Positions 9,466-17,413 of a DNA stretch of 64,000 bases are shown here, piece by piece. The DNA comes from a virus: the IMG/VR virus record IMGVR_UViG_3300009169_000020, positions 1 to 64,000 of that record. The stretch is one strand, 5' to 3'. A program made the position numbers and the translations under genes. The stretch's first letter is position 1; every line of letters starts with the position of its first letter. The notes under the pieces are model-generated. The model ran no database searches and had not been told where the DNA came from. It worked only from the letters and a program-made list of their open reading frames with translations.

Positions 9466-9729
9466 ATGAAAAAATCAGATTCTATTTCACATTTAAATAA
9501 ATTAAATTCTATTATCAATGGAAGTAAAAATATTATTGATAGTATAGATCAAGGTAAAACTATCAATATAGAAAAATCAATTAAAGCTTCTATGTTAAAT
9601 AGTATAAAATTAGCAGAGGAATTAAAATATATTATTACACAATTAACAGTAGATGATTATAAATCTAATCCTAATTCTAATGATGATGATGCAGTTGCTA
9701 ATTTGATGCATATGTTTGGTATGAAATAA
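9466..9729 (+). CDS. hypothetical protein (87 aa)
   Basis: Starts 1 nt after the protease stop. A helical, Ser/Asn/Lys-rich small protein with no motif recognised, ending in AVANLMHMFGMK. Position implies operon membership with the protease and the loader ATPase. Confidence 0.5.
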   Translation: MKKSDSISHLNKLNSIINGSKNIIDSIDQGKTINIEKSIKASMLNSIKLAEELKYIITQLTVDDYKSNPNSNDDDAVANLMHMFGMK

Positions 9730-9738
9730 GGAGAAAAA

Positions 9739-10476
9739 ATGTCATCTTATAAGTATATTGAAAAAGATGGGGAAATAGTAGCAATACCAGATCCAATTAA
9801 AGTACAAGAAGCAAGACAAAAAAAATATCAATTATTTTTAGAAAAAAGTAATTTACCTGAATTTTATTGGAATATAAATTTCGAAGATTATAAAGGTAAT
9901 ATAGAATTAGAACCCTTTAAAAAAATAAAATATTATGCAGATAATATAGATAATGATGATTTTAAATTTGTAAATATATATTTATGGGGTTCTCAAGGAG
10001 TACAAAAAACTGCATTAGAATGTAATATACTTAAAGCAGCAATGAAAAAAGGATTAAGAGCTAAATTTATATTAGCTGGAGATTTAATAGATACTCTAAT
10101 GAAATTACAAGGTTTTTCTTATAAAGAAGATTTATATAATCAGATAGAAGATTTAAAACATAATTATGATATAATAGCTATAGATGATATAGGGGATATA
10201 CAAAAAAGTATGATGTGGTCTTCTGAAAGTAAAAATTTAATAATAACAGAATGGGATAGATTTTTAAGAAAAGTATTATATAATGGTACTAAAGTAATAA
10301 TGACTTCAAACTTTGATGTAACTATTTTTAAACAATATTTTGGTGAATCAATTTATTCTCTTATGGAAAGAAATTTTGAAACTATACATTTAACTGATTC
10401 AATAAAAGAAATAAGAAAATTAAATGTCTCTGCTGTATTTGATAACATGTACAGAAGATCTACTGCCATTAAATAA
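9739..10476 (+). CDS. DnaC-like helicase-loader ATPase (245 aa)
   Basis: AAGGAG ribosome site. Compact AAA+ protein: Walker A variant WGSQGVQKTA near residue 85, Walker B IIAIDDIGD near residue 150, sensor-1 VIMTSNFD, and an arginine-rich end. Order and length match DnaC/DnaI/IstB-type ATPases that load the replicative helicase. The P-loop has Gln where many loaders have Gly or Thr before the Lys, but GxxGxxKT is kept. No replicative helicase is seen in the window. Confidence 0.7.
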   Translation: MSSYKYIEKDGEIVAIPDPIKVQEARQKKYQLFLEKSNLPEFYWNINFEDYKGNIELEPFKKIKYYADNIDNDDFKFVNIYLWGSQGVQKTALECNILKAAMKKGLRAKFILAGDLIDTLMKLQGFSYKEDLYNQIEDLKHNYDIIAIDDIGDIQKSMMWSSESKNLIITEWDRFLRKVLYNGTKVIMTSNFDVTIFKQYFGESIYSLMERNFETIHLTDSIKEIRKLNVSAVFDNMYRRSTAIK

Positions 10477-10504
10477 AAAAAATATAAATATAGGTTAAAC
10501 TTAA

Positions 10505-11026
10505 ATGAATGAAACAACTAAAATTATTGATCCCTTTGGAATTACTTGGCTAGACTATCCAGATAATGAATCTCTCGCTGTTATTGTATATTTTCTTGGA
10601 TGTGAGAATAATTGTGTAAATTGTCATAATCCTACTTTTAAATATCCCGATAATCCTAAAGCTAGAAATGTAACTATTAAACAATTATATAATGATCTAT
10701 TTGAATTCTGTAAAAAGCACCAAACGTATAAGATTATTTTTACGGGAGGTGATCCCTGTTCTTCTTATAATATTGATTTTGTAAGACGATTTGTAAGTAG
10801 TTATGGTAATATATTTAATATATGTATTTATACTGGTTATGATATAGCTGAAGTAAAGAAAAAAGAAATAAAAGGATTTACATATATTAAAACCGGTCCA
10901 TATAAAGAAGAACTAAAACAAGAATCATTGAAGACTGATGATTATATTCAACTAGCTTCAACTAATCAAGAATTCTATAATAAAAATTATAGCTTAAAAT
11001 CCCGTAATGGTAGAATGAATTTCTAA
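10505..11026 (+). CDS. nrdG: anaerobic ribonucleotide reductase activating enzyme
   Basis: Radical-SAM protein of 173 aa. The [4Fe-4S]-binding motif reads GCENNCVNCHNP (CxxxCxxC) near residue 37, followed by the GGDP motif (FTGGDPC). It installs the glycyl radical on NrdD, encoded 26 nt downstream, the usual nrdG-nrdD pairing though here in reverse of the common order. Length is close to T4 NrdG (156 aa). Presence of the anaerobic system suggests a host that replicates phage DNA under low oxygen. Confidence 0.9.
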   Translation: MNETTKIIDPFGITWLDYPDNESLAVIVYFLGCENNCVNCHNPTFKYPDNPKARNVTIKQLYNDLFEFCKKHQTYKIIFTGGDPCSSYNIDFVRRFVSSYGNIFNICIYTGYDIAEVKKKEIKGFTYIKTGPYKEELKQESLKTDDYIQLASTNQEFYNKNYSLKSRNGRMNF

Positions 11027-11051
11027 AAAAATAAAAAAGAGGAAGTAAAAA

Positions 11052-14000
11052 ATGTATATTCGCCAGTCATATGATGAAAATTTTGAACATCTTATGTTAG
11101 ATATGAAAGATAAATATCCAAAATCTATTTTTGAATTAAATGGTATAAGTGATGATGATTTAGATCATACTAAATTTGCAAAAAAATATTTTACAAAGAA
11201 AAATGTGGCTAGTATATCATCTGATGCTAATGCTAATGTGCAAATAAAAAATATTGCTGCTTTTAATGTAGAAAGGCATAAGGGTTCAGATAAATTAGAC
11301 TCACTTTTTTTATTTTGGAAAACAGCAAAAAAACAATATGGATTAAGAGAAGCAAATAAATTAGTAGAAAAAGAGTTAAGTAAAGATCTTAATATACAAG
11401 ATAGTAGTAATTTTTACCTCCCTTATTCATATTATAGTCAAACACCAGTATTACTTAAAATAAATGAAAAAATAGTATATTGGACTATGAAACAATTGTA
11501 TGATAATTTTTCTTATCTACAAGTATATGATGAAAAATATAATATGCATAAAATAATTATTGATAATCTATATTCTAAATATGATTATGAAGGTTCTTTT
11601 ATGACAGAAAAAGGAAAGGACAGATTCACGGGTAATAAAAAAAATCTTTGTCCCTATATAGAGGATGTAAAAGAAAAAATAGATATAAAAATTTGGGATA
11701 AGGGGAATTGGGTAGGGTTAAAAAAAATTATAAAACACCAACATGAAGAGGATAAAAATTTTATTATTTATCAAACTAATGAGGGTGATTTTGCTTTTGT
11801 AACAGAAGATCATCCAGTTATTCTTAATGATAATTCTGAAAAATTAGCTGGGGATTTAGTTAATGGTGATGAAATTTTAAAAAATGATATTTTACCTACT
11901 TATAATCCTACAGTCCATATTCCAGATAACTTAGCCTATATTACCGGATTTATTTTAGGTGATGGAAATGTTGATGGTTACGCTAAAAATTGGGATTATA
12001 TAAAAAAATTTGAATTAGGATCTATTACCCCTAATTTAAGATTATGTAGAGGAGGTAATACTATTATGATATATCAGAATAATGTGAATACCTCTGATAT
12101 AAAGAAAAAAATAGATCAAGCATTTCCACAAGCTAATTTTTATACTTTAGGTTCGGATAGTGATAGAAAACTAGCTTTTACATCACAAGCATATTCTTTA
12201 TTATATGGGGATTATTTTAACTGTGGTTTAAAATCCAATTCTTTTTCTAAAAGACTACCAGAAAATATTTTAAATTGGGAAGAAGATTCTTTTATATCTC
12301 TATTATCAGGTTTAATTGATAGTGATGGTACAGTTTCTAATGGTAGGGTAGACATATCACTTTGTTCATATGCCATAATAAATGAATTATATGATTTATT
12401 ACGAATTCACAAGTTTATAAATGTTAGGAAAAAACTTCATGCTGGTAAAGGAAATAAATTGGGTAATAATTTTATTTTTTCTATTTCTTTTAGACCTGAT
12501 AAAAGATTATTAAATTATTCAGAAAAAATTAAAAATATGGATGTCAAATTTTTTAATTATAATCAAAATATGGATACTACTTTAAGAAATAATAAAATTT
12601 GTAAAATACATAAATTTAAGAAATCAGATATTTCAAAAAATAGTTTTTTATTTCAAGAAATTGAAAATGTATATGATGTAACAACTGAAACAGGAACATT
12701 TAATGCTAATGGAATGGTCCAACATAATTGTTTTGCGTTTGATACATATGATTTAATTACTATGGGATTACCTTTTGTTACTAATTATCCTAGTAAACCA
12801 GCTAATCATTCAGATGTATTTTGGCAACATACAATACAATTGCTACAGTACGCTGCTCCTCAGATGATGGGCGCTACTGCTATACCTAATTTTATCGTTA
12901 TATATTCAGGATTATTGAAATATGATTCTAAAGATATAAATTATCCAATACCTGATTATCAAGATAATAAAAAGTTATTTGAAAGATATACTAAACAAAG
13001 ATTTCAGGAAATGATTTTTGCATTAAATCAACCGTTAAGACAAGTTCAAAGTACATTTAGTAATATTACTATTTTTGATAGTATATTCATGAAAGAAATA
13101 TGCAGTAAATATATTATTAAAGATAACATTATAGATTCAGATTTTGCTATGTATATTCAAAGATTATTTCTTGAAACTGTTAATGAATTAAATAATTCTA
13201 AAATAGCTACATTTCCAATACTAACCGCGCAATTTAAAAAGAATGAAAATTTTGAAATAGAGGATGAAGAATTTTTAAACTTAATTTCACATATAAATTT
13301 ACCAACAGGACATTTAAATATTTTTAGTGATACAAGTCTTAATGCATTATCAAGTTGTTGTAGACTTATAAATTCTATAGAAGATCTATTAGAAGCAACT
13401 AAAGATGAATATATGAATCTTATTGGTGGATCATCAATTAAAGTTGGTTCATTAGGAGTATGTACTTTACCTCTTGTAAGAATGGCTTTAAAATCTAAGA
13501 AAAATGAGGAAGAATTTTTTAATTTACTGGAAGAAAATGCTATTGATGCTTATAAAATAAATCATTGTAGAAGAATTTTAATAAGTGAAAAAATAGATCA
13601 AGGAGAGATGCCACTCTATAACTATGGATTTATAGATTTAAAAAATCAATATTCAACTCTTGGAATAAATGGATTTTATGAATGTTTACATTTTATGGGG
13701 TATAATATACATACAGATAAAGGTATAGAATTTGGTAAAAAGATTTTAATCAAATTAAGTGAAATTTCTCAGATGAAAATGAAAAAATATGGTTATCGAA
13801 CAAATTTGGAACAAACTCCCGCTGAACAAACAAGTTCTAAACTAGCAAAAGCTGATTTAATATTATATAATCAGAATGAATTTTCTATTTATGGTAATCA
13901 ATTTATACCTTTAACAATAGATGCTTCTATTTATCAAAGAATAGATATACAAGCTGAGCTTGAAAAATATTTTTCTGGTGGAACGATTTTACATTGTAAT

Positions 14001-14279
14001 TTTAATGAAAAAATACCCTCATCTATTATGATGAAATCTTTTATAAAACATGTTGTTAAATCAGGTGTTAAATATTTTGCAATAAATTATTTTTTTAATA
14101 TTTGTAAAAATAATCATTATACAGTAAATATTAAAGAAATTTGTGAAATATGTAATGAACCTATTATAGATAGAATGACTAGAATAGTTGGATTTTTCGT
14201 TCCTATATCCTCATGGTCAAAAGAAAGGGGAATAGAATTTCATGATAGAAAAAAATATGATATAAAGAGTATTAGTTAA
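11052..14279 (+). CDS. nrdD: anaerobic ribonucleoside-triphosphate reductase with intein
   Basis: The 1,075-residue frame splits into N-extein (1-125, ending NFYLPY), a 434-residue intein (126-559) and C-extein (560-1075, starting CFAFDTYDL). The spliced enzyme would be 641 aa, near T4 NrdD (605 aa). The C-terminus carries a Cys pair (ICEIC) fitting the zinc site and RIVGFFV matching the glycyl-radical motif RVxGY. It reduces NTPs to dNTPs with formate after activation by NrdG. The insertion lies at a conserved PYxFxFD-type site, typical of mobile inteins. Ribosome site AGAGGAAG. Confidence 0.9.
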   Translation: MYIRQSYDENFEHLMLDMKDKYPKSIFELNGISDDDLDHTKFAKKYFTKKNVASISSDANANVQIKNIAAFNVERHKGSDKLDSLFLFWKTAKKQYGLREANKLVEKELSKDLNIQDSSNFYLPYSYYSQTPVLLKINEKIVYWTMKQLYDNFSYLQVYDEKYNMHKIIIDNLYSKYDYEGSFMTEKGKDRFTGNKKNLCPYIEDVKEKIDIKIWDKGNWVGLKKIIKHQHEEDKNFIIYQTNEGDFAFVTEDHPVILNDNSEKLAGDLVNGDEILKNDILPTYNPTVHIPDNLAYITGFILGDGNVDGYAKNWDYIKKFELGSITPNLRLCRGGNTIMIYQNNVNTSDIKKKIDQAFPQANFYTLGSDSDRKLAFTSQAYSLLYGDYFNCGLKSNSFSKRLPENILNWEEDSFISLLSGLIDSDGTVSNGRVDISLCSYAIINELYDLLRIHKFINVRKKLHAGKGNKLGNNFIFSISFRPDKRLLNYSEKIKNMDVKFFNYNQNMDTTLRNNKICKIHKFKKSDISKNSFLFQEIENVYDVTTETGTFNANGMVQHNCFAFDTYDLITMGLPFVTNYPSKPANHSDVFWQHTIQLLQYAAPQMMGATAIPNFIVIYSGLLKYDSKDINYPIPDYQDNKKLFERYTKQRFQEMIFALNQPLRQVQSTFSNITIFDSIFMKEICSKYIIKDNIIDSDFAMYIQRLFLETVNELNNSKIATFPILTAQFKKNENFEIEDEEFLNLISHINLPTGHLNIFSDTSLNALSSCCRLINSIEDLLEATKDEYMNLIGGSSIKVGSLGVCTLPLVRMALKSKKNEEEFFNLLEENAIDAYKINHCRRILISEKIDQGEMPLYNYGFIDLKNQYSTLGINGFYECLHFMGYNIHTDKGIEFGKKILIKLSEISQMKMKKYGYRTNLEQTPAEQTSSKLAKADLILYNQNEFSIYGNQFIPLTIDASIYQRIDIQAELEKYFSGGTILHCNFNEKIPSSIMMKSFIKHVVKSGVKYFAINYFFNICKNNHYTVNIKEICEICNEPIIDRMTRIVGFFVPISSWSKERGIEFHDRKKYDIKSIS
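11427..12728 (+). mobile_element. LAGLIDADG-type intein in nrdD
   Basis: Intein of 434 residues. It starts with Ser (SYYSQTPVLL, block A), has block B with TEDHPV, two dodecapeptide motifs of the homing endonuclease (ITGFILGDGNV and LLSGLIDSDGTV, each with its acidic metal ligand), then block F (VYDVTTETGTFNANG) and block G (MVQHN). The +1 extein residue is Cys. All splicing and endonuclease residues look present, so it should be active. Boundaries rest on restoring the NrdD sequence PY|CFAFD. Confidence 0.85.
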
Positions 14280-14293
14280 TGGAGATTTTGAAT

Positions 14294-14383
14294 ATGAGAA
14301 TATTTAGAAAGTTTAGAGATATAAAATTTCAAGATATTATAATTATGATACAAGGATTGTTAAACAAATGCAAAAAGAATTAA
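14294..14383 (+). CDS. possible micropeptide (29 aa)
   Basis: ATG with GGAG 9 nt upstream, basic, starting MRIFRKFRD, overlapping the next gene's start by 16 nt. Only spacing and ribosome site support it. Confidence 0.3.
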   Translation: MRIFRKFRDIKFQDIIIMIQGLLNKCKKN

Positions 14384-14556
14384 AAGGAAAGATTGTCAAA
14401 GTGTATAAAAATGTAAGAACAAAGTATGGTTATGAAGGTGATGGAAGAATAGAAAAAGTAATTAGACAAATATCAGATGATCTATACAGTTGTGAGATAA
14501 GTTTTTTTGATGATTTCTTTTCAGCTACTATTGATATAAATGATGTTCTCTACTAA
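14368..14556 (+). CDS. hypothetical protein (62 aa)
   Basis: Small beta-rich protein starting MQKELKGKIVKVYKN and containing DGRIEKVIRQ; the pattern is suggestive of a small barrel. No family recognised. An AAGGA lies 11 nt upstream of ATG. It ends just before the ribosome site of the phospholipase gene. Confidence 0.45.
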   Translation: MQKELKGKIVKVYKNVRTKYGYEGDGRIEKVIRQISDDLYSCEISFFDDFFSATIDINDVLY

Positions 14557-14578
14557 GTATAATAAAGAGGTGATAATA

Positions 14579-15361
14579 ATGATTAAAAAAATAATGTTTA
14601 TTATAGTAATAGTTTTTTGTTTTTCTATAATATATGCTGAAGATGTTGAAAAAGAAAAAACGTATGAATCTCCAATGAGTTTATATAATCAAAATTATAT
14701 AATTGCCGGGAACTCTCAAGATCAAGTTAAGATACAATTCTCTGCAAAATATAGTTTATTATATCCAGGTAATACTGGATTATATCTAGGGTATACTCAA
14801 TTATCTAATTGGTTCGTTTATAAAAGTAGAGATACATTTATAACTATGTATGCTCCAGAAGCAATATTTAGATTTGATTCAGGTGATAATCAATTTGATA
14901 ATTATAAAATACCCTATGTAGATTATATTCAAATATCACCTATATGTCATAATTCAACTGGAGTAGAAGGTGATATTCATAGAAGTATAAATGTATATTA
15001 TGCTCAAGCTCAAGTTAGTGTTGGAGAAGTTATTAACATAGGAGCTAATGGAAAATACTTTAGATATTATGATGTAAATTATCGTAATCCAGATATTAAC
15101 GATTATAAGAAAAACTATTCAGCAGGAATATTTTTGAAGATAAAATCTAAAACCGTTAATTATTTAGATAAAGAAGAACTACATTTCAAATTTGGTGGTA
15201 ATCCTAGAGGAAAAGGCTTTTATTGCATAGAAGCTCAGTTTAGAATACTTACATCAAGAATTCAACCAAAATTCTTTTGTTCATACTATAATGGATATGA
15301 TGAATTTATGATGTATTATAATAAACATACTAAAAGTTTTAGAGCTGGATTAACATTTTAA
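14579..15361 (+). CDS. pldA: outer-membrane phospholipase A (OMPLA/PldA-like)
   Basis: Start set at ATG 14579 because GAGGTG lies 7 nt upstream and a signal peptide follows (KK, a 16-residue hydrophobic core, likely cut after YA at residue 20). An in-frame ATG at 14540 would add 13 residues. Mature protein is ~240 aa, like E. coli OMPLA. The catalytic block fits: YTQLSNW and APEAIFRF strands, then HNS with His124 and Ser126, and Asn138 twelve residues on (IHRSIN), the same His-x-Ser...Asn spacing as E. coli H142/S144/N156. OMPLA is a calcium-dependent dimeric beta-barrel that hydrolyses phospholipids in the outer leaflet. Role in the phage is inferred: outer-membrane disruption at lysis or envelope remodelling. 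Confidence 0.8.
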   Translation: MIKKIMFIIVIVFCFSIIYAEDVEKEKTYESPMSLYNQNYIIAGNSQDQVKIQFSAKYSLLYPGNTGLYLGYTQLSNWFVYKSRDTFITMYAPEAIFRFDSGDNQFDNYKIPYVDYIQISPICHNSTGVEGDIHRSINVYYAQAQVSVGEVINIGANGKYFRYYDVNYRNPDINDYKKNYSAGIFLKIKSKTVNYLDKEELHFKFGGNPRGKGFYCIEAQFRILTSRIQPKFFCSYYNGYDEFMMYYNKHTKSFRAGLTF

Positions 15362-15382
15362 AAAAATTAAGAGGTACTATAA

Positions 15383-15946
15383 ATGAATATAATAGAATTG
15401 AATAAAAATATTAAATGTAGGAATCAATTCGTATTTGATAAGCAAAATATATTATTGGGTGAAGTTAAAAATGCTTTTGGATGTGATGATGTACAAGCTA
15501 AAAGATTTATAGCATCTATATGTAAATTTCTAGCTTTTTATCTTGAAGCTCAAGCAAAAGGTTTAATTACATATGATGTAGTTACTTATCTTAGAAAATG
15601 TATAGCAGATAAACTTGTACGAAAAGATGATGCTTATGTATTAGAAAGTTATGGATTTTATGATGGAGTATTTCAACATACATTTGCAGATTATTTTGGA
15701 ATAAAATCTATTGCTTTTGATAAATATGATAAATTCATTGAATGGACTAAAACACAAACTGAATATATAGCTACTATAAGAATAGTAAATAGAAAGAAAA
15801 CAGGAAAACATTCTCTTATATCATATAAACAAAATGATAAACTCTTTATATCTGATACATCTAATAGAGGTATTGCAACACCTTTTGAAAAAGAAATAAA
15901 TGCTCAAAATTTTATATATGCTACTATAATGATTCAAAACGCCTGA
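15383..15946 (+). CDS. hypothetical protein, possible cysteine-peptidase-like fold (187 aa)
   Basis: GAGGTAC ribosome region; starts 21 nt after the phospholipase. It has a Cys in FGCDDVQAKR (near residue 31), a His in GKHSLISYKQNDKLFISDTS near residue 143 and an Asp after it. That His-strand-Asp layout recalls C39/DUF261-type proteins. If right, it could pair with the phospholipase in host lysis. Evidence is weak. A terminator follows. Confidence 0.4.
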   Translation: MNIIELNKNIKCRNQFVFDKQNILLGEVKNAFGCDDVQAKRFIASICKFLAFYLEAQAKGLITYDVVTYLRKCIADKLVRKDDAYVLESYGFYDGVFQHTFADYFGIKSIAFDKYDKFIEWTKTQTEYIATIRIVNRKKTGKHSLISYKQNDKLFISDTSNRGIATPFEKEINAQNFIYATIMIQNA

Positions 15947-15956
15947 ATGACTATTC

Positions 15957-16007
15957 TTAGGGATCAAATTATCACTTTTTTCACTAATTTTATCCCTAAA
16001 TTTTTTT
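15957..16007 (+). terminator. rho-independent terminator
   Basis: TTAGGGAT pairs with ATCCCTAA, one mismatch, then AAATTA pairs with TAATTT around a T-rich loop; a run of seven Ts follows. Ends the phospholipase operon. Confidence 0.75.
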
Positions 16008-16041
16008 CTAAAATTTAAATTTTTTATGTATTTTTTAATAA

Positions 16042-16058
16042 TTTTTAATTATATTATA
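16042..16058 (+). promoter_or_regulatory. promoter, TATTATA class
   Basis: TTTTTAATTA followed by TATTATA (16052-16058), identical to the downstream half of the repeated promoter; the TTRCAC box is degenerate here (ATGTAT at 16026). It serves the gene at 16090. Confidence 0.5.
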
Positions 16059-16089
16059 AATATAGAAAAATAAGAAAGGAGAATAATAG

Positions 16090-16425
16090 ATGAATAAAGA
16101 GAAAAGTGGTTTTTCAATTGAATTATTTACTAAGGAGACTATTGAGGACTATGTAGTATATTGGGAAATTAAACATGAAAAAATAGTATTCTGCTATATA
16201 CAAGATAGTTTTCTTGAAACAACTTTTAGAGCTAAATCTATTTGTCATAAAGATGATATATTCGATAAACAAATAGGAATGAGCATAGCATTTGATAGAT
16301 GTTTAGAAAAAAGAGAACATGCTTATAATAAACTAATGGATAAAATAGTTATTGATTTAACAGTTGTTAGAAATCATAATAGAAATTTAGAACATAAATT
16401 CTATAAGGAATTAAATAAGATTTAA
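16090..16425 (+). CDS. hypothetical protein (111 aa)
   Basis: AAAGGAG ribosome site 5 nt before ATG, downstream of the promoter at 16042. Mixed alpha/beta product with no recognisable domain. Stop lies a few bases before the tRNA-like element, so the gene may share its transcript with the RNA block. Confidence 0.55.
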   Translation: MNKEKSGFSIELFTKETIEDYVVYWEIKHEKIVFCYIQDSFLETTFRAKSICHKDDIFDKQIGMSIAFDRCLEKREHAYNKLMDKIVIDLTVVRNHNRNLEHKFYKELNKI

Positions 16426-16431
16426 AAATGA

Positions 16432-16505
16432 GCAAGAGTGCTGGAAGGAAGACAGCGCCTTATACAACGGGTGGTTTATTGGTGATTCAAGTTCACCCTC
16501 TTGCA
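16432..16505 (+). tRNA. tRNA-like element, anticodon unclear
   Basis: Acceptor arms GCAAGAG and CTCTTGC pair fully. The T arm is perfect (GGTGA, loop TTCAAGT, TCACC). The D arm CTG/CAG with a GG-containing loop is present. The anticodon arm, however, does not form a normal 5-bp stem with a 7-nt loop; the best folding has two wobbles and an 8-nt loop TATACAAC. It may be a degenerate tRNA or an unusual one. Confidence 0.5.
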
Positions 16506-16524
16506 AAATCTAAAGGAGACTAGT

Positions 16525-16626
16525 ATGATAAATAAAAATTGGTATAAGATAGAAAATAAATGGTATCATTGTTTAACTCTTATAGATGGAAGAAGATTCA
16601 TAAATGGTGTTCAACAAGAAGACTAA
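16525..16626 (+). CDS. small hypothetical protein (33 aa)
   Basis: Strong AAAGGAG site before ATG. Product is Trp/Asn-rich (MINKNWYKIENKWYHC), with no match I recognise. It lies among RNA genes, where short frames are less reliable. Confidence 0.4.
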   Translation: MINKNWYKIENKWYHCLTLIDGRRFINGVQQED

Positions 16627-16643
16627 TTAAAAAGGGGTAGTAG

Positions 16644-16856
16644 ATGTCAATAGAAAACAAAAAAGGTGAAAAGATTTCAGCTCAAATGTACGCTAAAGAA
16701 ATTCTTAAGGATTGTTTAGATAGTTTTAAACTTGAAAATACCGAAAGATTTAAAGATTTAAAACGTACGGAACCAATTAAAATTCAAGCGTTTGTAGATA
16801 AACTTAGATTAAGAATTGATAAGATTCTTGTTGAGAAAGTTAAAGAAGTTAAATAA
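16644..16856 (+). CDS. hypothetical helical protein (70 aa)
   Basis: AAGGGGTAG before ATG. Lys/Glu-rich, predicted all-helical, beginning MSIENKKGEKISAQMYAKE. No family recognised. It ends 10 nt before the initiator tRNA. Confidence 0.5.
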   Translation: MSIENKKGEKISAQMYAKEILKDCLDSFKLENTERFKDLKRTEPIKIQAFVDKLRLRIDKILVEKVKEVK

Positions 16857-16866
16857 TTGGTTAAAT

Positions 16867-16939
16867 AGCGTGATAGAGTAATTGGTAACTTGTTGGGTTC
16901 ATATCCCAAAGATTGTAGGTTCAAGTCCTACTCACGCAA
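16867..16939 (+). tRNA. tRNA-Met (CAU), initiator type
   Basis: Complete cloverleaf. Position 1 A faces A72, unpaired; six acceptor pairs GCGTGA/TCACGC follow; D stem GAGT/ACTT; anticodon stem TTGGG/CCCAA with loop TTCATAT (CAU); T stem GTAGG/CCTAC with loop TTCAAGT. It has three bacterial initiator hallmarks: a 1-72 mismatch, an A11-T24 pair, and three consecutive G-C pairs (GGG/CCC) in the anticodon stem. The segment GTTGGGTTCATATCCCAAAG parallels the E. coli tRNA-fMet core. Confidence 0.85.
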
Positions 16940-16940
16940 A

Positions 16941-17080
16941 GAGAAATCCTACCGTTGCTGGTCATTGCGGAAAAGGTGTTAAGTAGCACTGTTGATAGCA
17001 GTCTATCATACTTAACTTTAAGCCAGTTTCTTAAAGGGATGACAGCCTAAAAAGAGTCTCACTTTTTCTCGATTGATTTA
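16941..17080 (+). ncRNA. unassigned structured RNA between tRNAs
   Basis: No open frame of note. Nested complementary arms can be read: GAGAAA (16941) with TTTCTC (17075); GCTGGTCAT (16957-16965) with ATGACAGC (17039-17046), one bulge; GTTAAGTA (16978-16985) with TACTTAAC (17009-17016); and TGATAG with CTATCA closing a CAGT tetraloop. The nesting looks deliberate, but no T-loop or D-loop is present and no known family is recognised. Confidence 0.4.
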
Positions 17081-17114
17081 AGTGATAAAAGAAAATCGAA
17101 AATTATGTTAAAGT

Positions 17115-17221
17115 TATTCAGTGGCGGAATTGGTAGACGCATATTGGCGAGAGTGTATTCATCCGGAGAAGGTAACCACCAATAATTGACGAATGTGCAG
17201 GTTCGAGTCCTGTCTGAATAA
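17115..17221 (+). tRNA. tRNA-Leu-type gene with oversized anticodon loop
   Basis: Acceptor TATTCAG/CTGAATA, D arm GCG-GAATTGGTAGA-CGC and T arm GCAGG-TTCGAGT-CCTGT are class II (leucine) in style, with a short variable arm ATTGACGAAT. The anticodon stem TATTG (17142-17146) pairs with CAATA (17180-17184), but 33 nt lie between them instead of 7. The extra ~26 nt includes GGTAACC. The anticodon cannot be named. Either a processed insertion or a broken gene. Confidence 0.55.
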
Positions 17222-17228
17222 ATAGTTT

Positions 17229-17413
17229 AATAAGATGACGGAAGAGTATAGACGTTATGGCTTTAGATAAATAGTGTCGTGAAGTAGGGCGTTGCTAGAT
17301 TATGGGTAGAGAGACTTCAAGTTATCGAGATAATGCTAGATACACCTAGGAAGGTATTCAAATTCTAACCTACTATAAAATTATCATATGGGTATCAAAT
17401 CCCATTCTTATTT
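17229..17413 (+). tRNA. tRNA-Leu-like gene with ~105-nt insertion in the anticodon loop
   Basis: Acceptor AATAAGA/TCTTATT and D arm ACG/CGT are intact. Anticodon stem TATGG (17256-17260) pairs with CTATA (17373-17377) with one wobble, separated by 112 nt. The 5' side reads CTTTAGA, compatible with a UAG anticodon. The T arm ATGGG/CCCAT has an 8-nt loop. Leader AAATAGTTT (17220-17228) and trailer AAACTATTT (17414-17422) extend the acceptor by 9 bp. The insert is itself foldable (TTATCGAGATAA hairpin). A minimal intron or a decayed gene are both possible. Confidence 0.4.

Noticed and set aside
17261-17372. Group I intron in the leucine-type tRNA
   Set aside because: The insert is only ~105 nt and I cannot find convincing P, Q, R and S core segments; left as an unclassified insert.
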